Source of the DNA: Fasciolopsis buskii
Lineage: Eukaryota; Platyhelminthes; Trematoda; Plagiorchiida; Fasciolidae
Assembly (NCBI GenBank): GCA_008360955.1
Contig: LUCM01005876.1
Location: 14,163 to 78,162 of the forward strand
Direction of reading: 5' to 3'
Length of the DNA stretch: 64,000 nucleotides
Shown one piece after another: positions 35,175-45,964 of this stretch (the first letter of the stretch is position 1; every line of letters starts with the position of its first letter). Made by a program: the position numbers and the translations under genes. The notes beneath the pieces are model-generated. The model was not told where the DNA came from and made no database searches. It saw nothing but the letters and a program-made list of their open reading frames with translations.

Positions 35175-37775
35175 AACAACTAAATTTAGAAGATTATGGA
35201 TTCCGGGATCTCCTTCTCTGGAAAGGTGATCTCAGCTGTGGTCGTTTCCAATCTATTTTGAAGAATGTGCACCCATGCGAGAGCGTGAACAGGCGAATAA
35301 ATGGTTATAAGACGTAGATAGAAATCGTGTTGGATCCTCGATACATGAAAATGGCCACTGAGAACTGATGATATCTGACGGGGAAGCCAAGAGTCAGAGG
35401 CAAAATGCTAGCAGTTGCTCCTAAGATGCTCTGGGCAATATGCCATCCTTTCGATGTGCTCTGTCTGTAACCATTCAAGGCAGTATTCTGTACTGCCTTT
35501 CACGTACAGTTCAGTTTGGAGTACATCGGTTCGGCTCCTGACTCTCCATGATTGTAGAGAACAAAGCAAATGTATAGAAAAGTAATCCACCGAATTGTCC
35601 AGGTACATAGGATCAGTCACGAAGACCGATCTCAGAGCACCGGTCGATTTCGTGACCCGCAGAAATCTGTATTGACTTGGGACTCATACTGCGGGTTACA
35701 ATCTCCACTTTGCAATCACGATTAAATAAGACGGCTCACTTGACCACTGGTAACACAGTTCATGGGAATACTGTTTTTAAATTGGGAATTTCATGAAACA
35801 GGCTTCCGGCCGCAGTGATTGGAGATAACTGACTAGATGTTCCGGCTACAAGTGCAGGCCTTTCCGTGCTGACTGCGGCGAAATTCCAAGCTCCAGTTTG
35901 TGCTGCCGATTTGTGAAGAACAGAATCAATGTGCCATCTTTATCTTTTATCAGGAGACAGTATGATACAGGTCCTTCGGACGTGAGTAACAGGCATTGTA
36001 CGGGAAAATTACTGCTATTTTCATTACTCATTAGGCTTTTGGCTGTACTGAACGAAAGTTACTCCTTATCGTTTAATCACCATAATATTGATGAATTACC
36101 GGTATCATTAAATCGCGCCAAACATTTCGGTCAAGGAGATCGTACAGTGGGATCAGAGTGGCTGTCTCGATTGAACTTCATTTTCTAGCGCTAACGTTCG
36201 TGTGGTTGGGAAAATCATACTGAACACATCCAGAAAGTCTCAAAGTGGACGATTGATTTTGGAATCATTTGCCAGTAATCCTTCTGGACAAGCTCTCATT
36301 CTGTGCACGTGATAGATCTCTCTTTGTTTTGGTTTCTGGACTGTCTGCATGGAAAATGTAAGCAGCTGTGAATGCAGTCAAGTTTACACGGATTGTAGAC
36401 AAGGGTTAGGATGAGATAGTCACTTATCTGCGAGGGGATGAAAATTTTTTTCCTCAGCAGATTGAAGTTAACAGGTTGAAATTTCAAGTAGAATTTTCTT
36501 AGGTGCTCGGAACAAATCGTAAATTCAAGCGAGTCCGCCAATGGGGTTAGAATTGGCTTAAATATGTGATCAGCCAATCACCTTCTTTTCATTTGGATGG
36601 TATAGAAATCTGCAAGTTCATGTAAATTAGAAAGTCAAAGAACTCTTGGAGGTCCTGTCAGGGGATGTGATCCTCACGTTGTCTCTGCCGGAGCCAGAAG
36701 GGATTATTTTATTGGGTGCTGGACCATGGTTGACAAATCTTAATCCGCAAAGTAACGGTAGTCAGGCGATTAACATCATTGGACTTCAACATGGAGGTCA
36801 CTGCTTTGAATCCTACCACTATCGGACAACTTCCCCATACGGCAGCCCTCTGTAGGCAGCAACCGCTTCCTGAAAATGGTATACTCTGTTATTTCATTAT
36901 TAAAGGAATTAAAAGACAAAATAAAGAAAGGAAAAAGCGGATGCAGTCTGACGTTGAGAAGTTTTGAGAGCGTTTGACAGCACAAGCCTAATGAAACCAC
37001 GTTGTCATTGACTACCACCCTCCTCCCCAAGGTGACAACATTTCGTGGACAGACTGCAAGATTGCAAACAGACAAACCAAATGAGGGGTGTAGCAAGTAT
37101 GCCAGCCAATTAATCCCTATCGTTTTTTGCATTAAGGCAACCCTAACCACGTCATGTCAAAAGCCCAGTACCAAGGTGGACCAATCAATGGATGACTCGG
37201 AAAACCGATGAAATATATGGGTACCTCAAAAGCTTAGGTATACACTCATAAGTGCTACAACAAAATTTGTGTCGATCCCACTAGTTAGAGCTAGCGGGAA
37301 TGGATGGCTGGCTGTCAGTAAAAGTGACCCACGACTAAAATTCGACATCAGATCAGGCGTTTCTTTCACATTTTTCCACCAGTGTCTAGTTGAAGTCACT
37401 AATGGTTCCCTAGAAATTGAAAGGAAGCGGAACTGAGAAAAATGACACCGAGTCTATCCATCTAGATTAGAGATATGGGCGCAGTATGGGAATTTTCATC
37501 GTTAACCTCTCGATGTTTCGTCAATGTCTAATCAATCCTGGTCTGTGGAAATTTGGTGGGAGTTGGTAAAACGTACACGGATCAAAAGTGTGGAATGTGC
37601 CCACGCGTGTGTTCCAATGCAGTTGTGGTTAGGACTTTTCGCAATGGACCACTTCTACACTTTCTGACTTCGCTGGATCTAAAACCGAGCGATCCACTCC
37701 CTCAGTTGAAATGTCCTATTGACAATTGCTTGTAGCAATATTTTGTCAATTATCCGTCATGCAGTGTCAAAGTCC
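35175..37775. other. Non-coding tract
   Basis: Frames up to 124 codons (36776-37150 minus) without recognised domains. No repeat is recognised. Confidence 0.5.
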
Positions 37776-37780
37776 AAATT

Positions 37781-37926
37781 ACGAGTGAAAGCCATGTAAA
37801 CACTGTACAACTGTTTCAACCTTGTCAGGGTTCATCAGCAATGCACATCCGCCACCACCGAACCGGGATGCGAACTCGGGATGGAAGATTGTGAGTGGAA
37901 AGCCTTAACCATTACGCCAACCGGGC
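37781..37926 (-). repeat. tRNA-derived SINE-like element, copy 3
   Basis: On the minus strand: CCCGGTTGGCGTAATGGTTA (head with A-box-like GGCGTAATGG), CCCGAGTTCGCATCCCGGTT (B-box region), CTGACAAGGTTGAAACAGTT and GTACAGTGTTTACATGG. This copy has the best tRNA-like 5' end and probably starts near 37926. Confidence 0.85.
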
Positions 37927-37934
37927 TGTAAAAC

Positions 37935-38485
37935 TTGCCTTGAGAAAGACTAACCACCGTAGTCGAAAGGTTGGCGAATTACATCTACCAACAAAGCTCT
38001 GTTATTAACATTGTATCATTCACAACAAACAACTCACATTTAGGCCTTGAGATGGTATTCGGAAGGGGCGAAGAGACAAAATATAAACTGGATTTTGCGA
38101 TGCTAAGACCTTAATTTGGACAAGAATTCGTGAATGTCTGCAAATAGATATGTTAAAGAAGAGGACCCATCCTCTTGCAAGATATGGGAGCATGAAGAAA
38201 GTAAATTGGTGAGCAAAAAGTATCTGTAAGTAAACGGGCAACAAAGTTTCTCGTGGAAGGAATACGTAGTCAGTATGACCTCCACCGGATTAGAAACCGA
38301 TCCGATTAAAAAAAACAGTCACCGGCATCAATTCGCTGAAGTCAAACTAGAATTTGAACATTTAAGCCTGCCAATTCCAGCTGATTTTCAGCGCTTGACT
38401 ATACGTATGCGCTAGGACCTAGGAGCCAATCCGGCAACTGGCTCTCGACAATTCTAACATGAAATAATTTATCATTGTAATAACA
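37935..38485. other. Non-coding tract
   Basis: Nothing recognised apart from the flanking SINE copies. Confidence 0.4.
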
Positions 38486-38490
38486 TTGAT

Positions 38491-38556
38491 CAACTTACCA
38501 TTAAGAAACCATGGAAGCACTGTACAGCTGTTTCATCCTTGTCAGGAATAATCATC
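38491..38556 (-). repeat. SINE-like element, inverted body fragment
   Basis: Reverse complement reads CTGACAAGGATGAAACAGCT, GTACAGTGCTTCCATGGTTTC, the same body as the copy 60 bp to its right, but in the opposite orientation and without the tRNA-like head. Confidence 0.85.
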
Positions 38557-38566
38557 AGTAAGCAAT

Positions 38567-38820
38567 GATATCACGTGAATTATTTCATAAAATATTCAGT
38601 CTCCTACTACCAATTCGTACTTAATGGCTAAGGCATGCGACTCAAAATCACTCGTCTCGGGTTCGTGCCCCAGTTCGGGCACGGTGGATATGCGCTGCTG
38701 ATGATACCTAACAAGGACGAAACAGCTGTACAGTGCTTCCATGGTTTCTTTATGGTGAGTTGAGCGATTATATCACATGAAATATTTCATCAGAACACTC
38801 AGCTCCCTACTACTAACGCA
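38567..38820 (+). repeat. tRNA-derived SINE-like element, copy 4, with duplicated tail sequence
   Basis: Head TTAATGGCTAAGGCATGCGA and CTCGGGTTCGTGCCCCAGTT (about 38617-38674), body ACAAGGACGAAACAGCTGTA and TTCCATGGTTTCTTTATGG. The sequence after the body (TATATCACATGAAATATTTC through CTCCCTACTACTAA) is also present just before the head at 38569-38614 (GATATCACGTGAATTATTTC through CTCCTACTACCAA). The head is therefore bracketed by direct repeats of about 47 bp. Confidence 0.85.
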
Positions 38821-38852
38821 TTCTATTCTGACCCTATACCCAATTTTGTGCA

Positions 38853-38945
38853 ACACAATGCTATACGATATGATCCGATACCACACAATACAGCACCGTA
38901 CGACGCAATGCAGTACAATGCAATGCAAAACCGTGCCAAAGAATC
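38853..38945. repeat. Degenerate pentamer satellite (ACAAT/GCAAT type)
   Basis: Runs of ACAAT, GCAAT, ACGAT and CCGAT units. The reverse complement resembles the array at 63363-63441. The minus-strand frame with repeated cysteines and serines across it is a repeat artefact. Confidence 0.8.
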
Positions 38946-38949
38946 ACTC

Positions 38950-40360
38950 AACCTGGCGTAACCTACTTCTGCGTTGCCCAAGCACACTGCAGCCACAACT
39001 TTGCGATCCAGATTTCTCACTCTTTCTAAAATATAGAATGAAAAATACACTTATGTACTGTGCGTCTAACAACCAGTACCACATGCTGGAATCGGGCCGG
39101 CCATTTTTCGCTTATCGGGTGGATGTTCTATAGCTGAGTTACCGTGGTCAGGATTCTCGAGCACAAATTACGTACGTGAACATCCAGTTTTATATGAACT
39201 ACTATTCCAGTGATACATCAGTGAACTTGGGTTTCTTCATTGGACTGGCCTCTTCGGTCACTTTCCATTGTGTGCGAACAGCTCGGCTGGCCGGGATCCA
39301 AAAGGCAATTCTGAGTGATCTTCAGTTGTATCGGGTTGTCATGAGGAGCTAGATGGAAGATGTAGAATAGGAAATCAACTTGCACTGGCGGCGTCGACTT
39401 TCAGATGCTCTGTACGTGGATTTTTCATTCCATATAACCTCTAGCTTCTCTTGTCACCTCAAAACAACTTTCTCCAATAGCTGCAATTGCGGACGTTCAA
39501 CTGAAATGAAAATCACCACTTGTACTTTGAACTGAACCACTATACGGTCACATGAGATCCGTCCGCTGAATAATATAATCAATACAAGCTGGTAAAAGTG
39601 CGATTTGAGTGAAAGTATCAGTTAACCTTCAACTTGATTCACGTGAGCGCGTGCGTCCAGCACGTCCGTACAATTGGCAAACTTCATGCCGCTCTAATGG
39701 TTTTGTTGAAAGAATCTCTAGTGTAGTTTGCGTAAATTAAAAACTGGTTATGCGTCCGTAAGACTAAATGAACATTACGCAAAGGCTCGCACACGAGCAA
39801 TTTTAATTACGTGAAAACCAGGGCTATGCGGTTCCCATTCCGTTTGCTATGGAAGAACATAAAACATGTTCACGTCGCCTTCTTGTCTCATCTCATTATT
39901 GAGAAATTTTGATTGTATGAATGCGTACTGCTCACAGGGTGAGCCCAAGCTTGTCTAAATCTCAAGATTGTCAGAATCCGCTCACCGTACCATATAATCA
40001 TACCAGCCTAGGTTCCAGCCGAAAAGATTGCATGTTATCACCTATCCAATCCAAAAAAATGTGGACATTTTACGGCCCACTTACAGCTGAAGCTCCCACG
40101 TGGTCTGTTTTGACGTAAAACTATGTATTCAAGTTTGTATTTTGTAGTGCTGATTCCATTCAGCGTGGTTCCTCATAACTTAATTGACTGGAGGAATCTT
40201 CATATTCTGATAAGCTTTCGACACTATGACGCTACACCGGCGCAACAACAGCTTACGACAAAGTTTGTGACACCTTCGATCGGTTGTTTTTTGCAGCCTT
40301 GGGCTACCGGAATGCAGTGCGTCACGTACTGAACCACGTGACGTGTCGGGGGCACTAGTG
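38950..40360. other. Non-coding tract
   Basis: No recognised coding frame or repeat. Confidence 0.5.
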
Positions 40361-40365
40361 TTGTC

Positions 40366-40394
<29 letters not shown>
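40366..40394. repeat. (CA)n microsatellite
   Basis: Fourteen uninterrupted CA units. The Cys-Val repeats in the minus-strand frames here come from it. Confidence 0.95.
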
Positions 40395-40397
<3 letters not shown>

Positions 40398-40399
40398 CC

Positions 40400-42590
40400 G
40401 TATTCCTAATTCTTTCGACTGCCTTTGAAACAGTAAGTAGATCGATGTAGAAAAATTGAGTGCAATCAAATAGCACATTCTACAAATGAGGGCCGAGTGA
40501 ACTGCCGATCGGTAGGGTGAAAAGCGAGATAAGACACACTCAAAGACTCTGCGGGGCTTTCAAACAAATGCAAACGAGCAATTTAGTACATATTTCAACC
40601 GGACAGACTGCATGTTATTATCCTGATTCTGACTGTTTAATCGCTGCATTTTTTACTGGACACACCACGCCGTGCTCCAAACTCGCTAGGGTCTAGTACA
40701 CGGGAGGAGGTGAACCGGTAACCTTGGTCCTGAAACTTGAAGTGGGGTAGAACCAGTAGGTCAGGAGTGGTAAAAAAAGACAGACTATGATTTACCGTCT
40801 ATTACTAGAGTGATGGGTGGTTGAAAGATTCGAAGCTCTCCTCCTTTTGCAGTGACAGATATCTAATCTATTTGACACGGCATGGTGTTGGCCACAATTA
40901 GTGGGTTCCGGCTCATGAGTTTTATTCTTACTATCTCGCATCACAGGTCTGGTCACTTGTAACCCTGGTTCGGAAAGTCACTAACTCCTGATATGCTACA
41001 ATATGATGCACTAATGTTTATTTCTCGAATGACTATTTCTTTTGGAAGCCAAAAGTTACATGGAAATAATACGATGGAGCGTAGAGCTTCCATCTGCACA
41101 CAGATGATGTTGGACTCACGATTCATCACATTCGCGACCAAATTTAATTGTGAATTCTATACAGATGTTTCCTCTGCATTATTGAGGCCGATAAACATTT
41201 AAAACCGGCATAACCTGTGTACGTGAAGGTAGAAAGAATGATCTAATTGCTTCTTTCTGTAAGTCTATATTCCCGTCAGTTTGCCCTCAAGTTGCTCGGC
41301 AACCGGTCTCCTGCCTTTCTCCGATTCGAGATGAGATGACATGCATGGGGGTGTAACTGTGCTGTAGTACACGGGGACAGTGTTCCTTCGGGGAATCGAA
41401 ATGTCTGAATCTGCAAAGTAGGAAGCAGAAAATCTCGTAAGCCATAGTTCAGCGAGCTACACACCATGGATGAGAGCACAAGGCTGCACACTACAGTGTG
41501 CACCGCGGAATCCTGGGGCTCATGTGTAGTTAGACCTATTACAACCGATTTTCGCGATCTATCTAATCCCTACTGTGTACTTTTCCTTCCGCTAGTCTAC
41601 ATGAACCAGTTTAGCAAATTTATATTCCTAATCCAAATCAACTTCTCGATAGCATTTATTACCATAACCACAAGACGTGCATAGAGAGAGAGAGAGAGTA
41701 ATGATGATTCATAGTTCAGTCCAGGTTTCACAGCAGTTAACCTCACATCAATGTGTTTCCGTTTTGATTTCTACCTAACAACACAATCTATTCAAAAGAG
41801 AAAAAAGCGAACAAGAAATAGTGAAAGATGGACTACAAAATATTAAGCTGGAGAACTGCAGAGGGAAAGAAGGATGATAAATACAAGAACACCACTGAAT
41901 GCGGCCACAGCACCTATCATCTCCAATTGTCACCTGAGGAAGCGCGTTACAGTGGACTTCAACCGGTCACTTAATTGAAATTGCGCACGCCAGCCAGAGG
42001 ACAAAGTTTGACCATGCCATCGACTGATCCCCTCAACACATCTTCAAACTACTTCGTGCCTCGGGGAACAGCGAGCAACAAAGCGGTTGTTCTATGGGCA
42101 TGTGCAAGATGTGTCCCAACCACAGCCTACGTACATTCGGTTGCCCTAGTGCAGATTGCACCCTACGACTAAGCACCTTATGCTTAACCTTCGAGCTACT
42201 GGGAAAATTTTTCGACTATATTCTACCAACACTAGGAAGATAATGATGCTCAAACATCGAAGGTCTTCGTATATCTTACCGAAACGGCCGTATTTCCCAT
42301 CCCTATAACAGTACCAACCTCAGTGCTGCCGTGTAAACCAGACCTTCATTCCGCAAACCTATCTCAGGCGGGGGCCACAGACACCACAGATTTGTGAATA
42401 TCTACTGAGATTCTGCCTAGAGCACGCTTCAGTTGATATGCTGCAACCAAGTAAGCTACAGCTACCCAAACTATTACACCTGTCTAGTTCATCCTAACCT
42501 TCCCCTGTGAGAATAAGGTTCGACTTCGAATCAATCTAGTCCTGCAACAGCATTTTACTTTTTTGAAACTACAAAATGCATAACAAATAC
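40400..42590. other. Non-coding tract
   Basis: Frames up to 75 codons without motifs. A short (GA)n lies at 41682-41698. No gene is supported. Confidence 0.5.
41682..41698. repeat. (GA)n microsatellite
   Basis: About eight AG units. Confidence 0.85.
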
Positions 42591-42593
42591 AAT

Positions 42594-42997
42594 CACACTA
42601 AGACTCAGGTGGTCAAGAATAATCCACAGGTCACCTAGATCCTCCATCAGCAACACAACATCGTCCGTAAATTCTAGGACAGATGGTTTTTAGTTTGGGT
42701 AAACTTCACTGCCACTATTCTCACATGAGGATAGGGCTACATTCATAACCATCTCAATGATAACATTGAAAAGAAAAGATGAATGATAGCAACTCTGATG
42801 AATACCATTTCTCATGGTGAATTCCGGTGAGTGATCACCGTAAGCACGAACTCAGGATCCACTGACCACATGCAGAGATTGGGAAGGTGACATGGGTTTC
42901 TTTGGCACGCCCTTGTGTCAGGTAGCGCCATGGAACTGCATAATATACTGTTCGGACGGCACCTTCAGAACAAGGAAGACAGAAAACGTGCGTCTGC
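42594..42997 (-). pseudogene. Non-LTR RT palm with altered catalytic box (FTDD)
   Basis: Minus-strand pieces: RRTFSVFLVLKV (42963-42997; the family has 'T-I-V-V-F-L-D-L-K-A-A-F', so the first catalytic Asp is Val here), RVRAYGDHSPEFT, then GIHQSCYHSSFLFN (family 'GVRQGCPLSPFLFN'), IIEMVMNVALSSCENSGSEV, a stop, and SVLEFTDDVVLLMEDL. The catalytic YADD reads FTDD (42660-42671): both aspartates remain but Tyr-Ala are replaced. The RT is clearly inactive. Confidence 0.8.
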
Positions 42998-43224
42998 GGA
43001 ACGTGTGTCTACGCTCTAAAGTTTATCGCAAGGTAAGCATTTAGTCAATAATGCTTTCACGATTCGCATCCGTGCATCTTCCTTAAGTAATAGACAATCG
43101 CCGAAGCACAACCTACATGAGCAGTTTGGATAAGATAATAACCAAACAAATTCCTCCGCGATTTTCATATGAGGGCCTAATACTTTTCGGTACCATCACT
43201 GGTCACACCGTTCCGTTCCGTTTT

Positions 43225-44000
43225 CTAGATTGACTCCAAGATTTTTGTTACCTCTGGTGGTAATATTTCTCCACCGCTATTGACACAGTCCATCTGGATC
43301 AGCCGCTTTTTGTTTTCAAGAAATCTTATCTCTATGGGCCCCTCCATTTCGGATGAAGGACTGGTATCCACTTGCACTGGTTTACTTTCAGCCATAAGGG
43401 AAAGACCCACTGTGGCCTTGGGCCAGCTGAACTGCTTCCCGAAGAATTCTGTCCACAGCTGCCGTCAACGCTCTTGATGGTGAATCAATGGGCAGTTGCG
43501 TTCCTAAGACGCCTAGATTACACTCGGCTTCCATGGATCTGTATTACTAATCGTTTGGTAAAGACTGCGACTGCTTCCAACAGTTACATTTCCCTATCCA
43601 CCAACGCCCACCGTAATTTCTAAGCCTCTTGGTTAGTTGACGTCTAAGGGAACTTCGCGTCCAGGGAGGGATCCACGGGCGTTCAATGGAGCAACTGATA
43701 TCGAGGATATACACAGTTTCTGAGGTATAAATGGCATAGATTTCTGAGTGGCAGTTGGCGCGGGGCACAGGGCTTCTTTGATCTATTCACAGTGTTCTTG
43801 AGTATACTGGACATCTTGTTTTGACGAAATTGCTTCGAAAACCTCCAACGGGAATTGAAATCTGCAGTCATCCTCTAGAATCAGCCGAGAAGGATTCGAG
43901 GCTTTGGAATTGGTAAGGCAATAAACTAGGTGCAAATAGATGCCAGCTCAGCTCAGAGCATGATCTGAGTCCCCAATAACCCACAATCTTCCGTTGATCC
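43225..44000 (-). pseudogene. Non-LTR endonuclease end and EN-RT linker
   Basis: Minus-strand reading across frames gives GDSDHAL (about 43960-43980; endonuclease catalytic S-D-H kept), RFQFPLEVFEAISSKQDVQY, CISSISVAPLNARGSLPGRE, RRQLTKRLRN, GKQFSWPKATVGLSL, and VQVDTSPSSEMEGPIEIRFL. This matches the bridge of the 20-21 kb element in order and spacing. The only sizeable open frame is 43225-43410; the rest is frameshifted. Confidence 0.75.
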
Positions 44001-44350
44001 ACGCCGCAAGTGACCGGTGGCTACGTGGTCACTGAATAAATCATTGTGAAGACAATGAACTATGTGAATTTAGGTTTTGCTTGTCGGAAATAGCGTATAC
44101 TCGGAATAAATTTGAATGAGGCGGTTACTCCTCTCGGTGCAATAGGCTAGGGGGGAAACTAAGCTTTCGATTGGCCAATCTGTCTCCGTTAGGTAACTAA
44201 GTTGAGTTTTAAAATCAACTGGAACGACGAGTGTTTGTCGAAGGCACACTGTGGAATAATAGGGACAAACATCGTAGAGTTCATCCTTGGCCTCAGGAGT
44301 TTAATAATCGGTGTTCAGAAACACGGATATGATAAAAATACAACGACAGT

Positions 44351-44836
44351 TTACTCAACGGTTACTAGCACGTACAGAACCGTCCAGTGGAACCTCACAC
44401 AAACAACTGTCTGTTTGGATCCAGTTCTAGCTAGCGGAGTTTGTGGCTCTATATGGTCTGGCTTGCGAACGTTGGAAGCAGTCAGGTGAAGCAGACACTT
44501 AGGCTTAGGTAACGAGTTCAACGTATTTACTGCTTTTGACCTAAAGTTGTGATCAGACACATCCATCGAATGGAAATTTTTTGAGGCATTTTGCGTGATC
44601 CCGGTATCAGAAGAGTGAGAGTAGGTAAGGTTTCCTATAGAAGATGTGCTAGATGCATTTGGGAGAGTCATTACATAGAGGGTTTCTTTTGGTACTCTAA
44701 CCTCCGCCTTTGATTCAAAAGTCTGGCCCACAAAACAGTAGGGCCTTTGCCCACCATGGAATGTTGACGCAATGAACAGTTCGGTTCTGACTATCCTGTG
44801 CGACGACCGATGCAGTATGACATTCTTTGAAGACAA
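44351..44836 (-). pseudogene. Non-LTR N-terminal region (Ser/Thr/Asn-rich), open for 161 codons
   Basis: An open minus-strand frame with no ATG at its start. Its first part, ILHRSSHRIVRTELFIAS (44764-44820), matches MLHRSSRRLIRTALPIAS at 20006-20059 in the plus-strand element. The rest is rich in Ser, Thr and Asn, as is the matching segment of the 20-kb element, without a fold I recognise. I first considered it a host exon; the shared motif makes a retroelement origin more likely. Confidence 0.6.
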
Positions 44837-44839
44837 TTA

Positions 44840-45335
44840 ACTCTTGGTGTACGGTACTTCTAGAGTTCACCTGCTAAGCAAGAGAACGACCAAGGTTCTC
44901 AAGCAGAGTCACTGGTCTCAAACTGTACCTGATGGCAAGGCAACGGGGAAGGGCTGAGTGAAAAGCAATCTGCTTGGATCAAATATTCTTTCACTGAGTT
45001 TTTCGTCTCAGATGCCAGTTCGAATCAACCAAACATGGAGAACCAGGGGGCTTCGTCAGATCTCTACTCCCTGAAATTTTAGACGTGATTGAATCTTCGG
45101 CTTGAGGCAAGCCTTCCTGTGTAGCTGGTTCGTCATGGAGGCACGAAAGTTGTCACATTACGTCAAGGTGCAGTGTAATAACCGGCGTTGTTTTTATGGT
45201 CAGTAATAGAAAATAGAATAGAAACAATATATTCTTAATTCACTCGGTGAATATCAAAGCAAAATTATTTGCAAAGCGTGTAGATGAGCAGACCCGAATC
45301 GCTACCTTTTAATAATTTGTGTCTTCTCTTCAACA
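44840..45335. other. Non-coding tract
   Basis: Nothing recognised. Confidence 0.4.
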
Positions 45336-45339
45336 GAAC

Positions 45340-45560
45340 GGCGGTAACAACAAAAGTAATAATAATAACAGCCATAGTAATAGTAGTAATGGTGGCGATA
45401 GTAGTAACAGTAGTAACAGCAATGTTGGTGATAGTATCAGTGTTAGTTAAGAGAGTATTAAATAAATAGCAATAGCGACCCTGTGGTGGCGGGAGGAGTG
45501 GCAGTATTAATAGCAGCAATATTAGCAATTGTGTTAGTAGTGGTGCAGCAGAGATATAAG
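45340..45560. repeat. Degenerate trinucleotide field (AGT/AAT/GCA type)
   Basis: Long stretches of GTAATAATAATAACAGC, AGTAATAGTAGTAATGG and GCAGCAATATTAGCAA give three-base periodicity over 220 bp. The Val/Ile/Thr-rich frames at 45265-45528 and 45284-45469 are artefacts of this periodicity. Confidence 0.8.
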
Positions 45561-45744
45561 TTGGGAATGTGTTATTCGTATTGCAGACAGGATAGTCCTT
45601 AATTATTCGTATCCCGCAATCTGGAAGCCGTTTGCTACGCTTTCATCAATTCAACTAATTACCATCATACGAGATTTGACTTTGAATTCTTTCAGAATTT
45701 AAGGCAGTGTCTCACAAGGATGAGAGAACCAGGCTGTGACCGAT

Positions 45745-45960
45745 CGGTCCCACTGTTGTTCCCCCACATCGCATTTACCTCTCCGGTACCGTTCTGCCTA
45801 ACCATCACTATAGTGCTATAGCATTATAGTCTGAATTATCATACGAAACCCCATGGTAACTTGGATCGTCATGAGCTATCGTGGATGATGCATGCACTTA
45901 GTAATTATAAAGGTTAAGTGGGGAACCTAACCGACGAATAAAACTCCACTAAAGATAGTC
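45745..45960 (+). repeat. Dispersed repeat R, copy 5 (rearranged)
   Basis: CGATCGGTCCCACTGTTGTT and the following CTCTCCGGTACC...CCATCAC resemble CGACCGGCTCCACTGTTGTT...CGGTAGTCC...CCATCCAC at 13.27-13.34 kb. GTGGGGAACCTAACC with GAATAAAACTCCACT at 45919-45955 matches the left half of copy 1, but here it lies on the right, so the halves are swapped. Confidence 0.55.
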
Positions 45961-45964
45961 AAGA

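Larger units (their letters stand above)
42594..44836 (-). mobile_element. CR1/RTE-like non-LTR retrotransposon, decayed, minus strand
   Basis: A 2.2-kb minus-strand remnant with parts in order from high to low coordinates: N-terminal region (44351-44836), endonuclease C-terminus (about 43950-43990), EN-RT linker (43225-43950) and RT palm (42594-42997). It is related to the 19.9-22.3 kb element, with which it shares the N-terminal LHRSS motif and the linker/RT layout. Many frameshifts and stops are visible. Most of the endonuclease between 44000 and 44350 is not recognisable. Confidence 0.8.

Noticed and set aside
38823..39050. Cysteine- and serine-rich minus-strand frame
   Set aside because: It is a translation of the degenerate pentamer satellite.
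40180..40478. Frames with Cys-Val repeats
   Set aside because: They are translations of the (CA)n microsatellite.
44351..44836. A host gene exon of 161 codons
   Set aside because: It has no ATG at its start and shares an 18-residue motif with the N-terminal region of the 20-kb non-LTR element, so a retroelement origin is preferred.
45265..45528. Val/Ile/Thr-rich frames on both strands
   Set aside because: They arise from a degenerate trinucleotide field, which opens all frames of the same phase.
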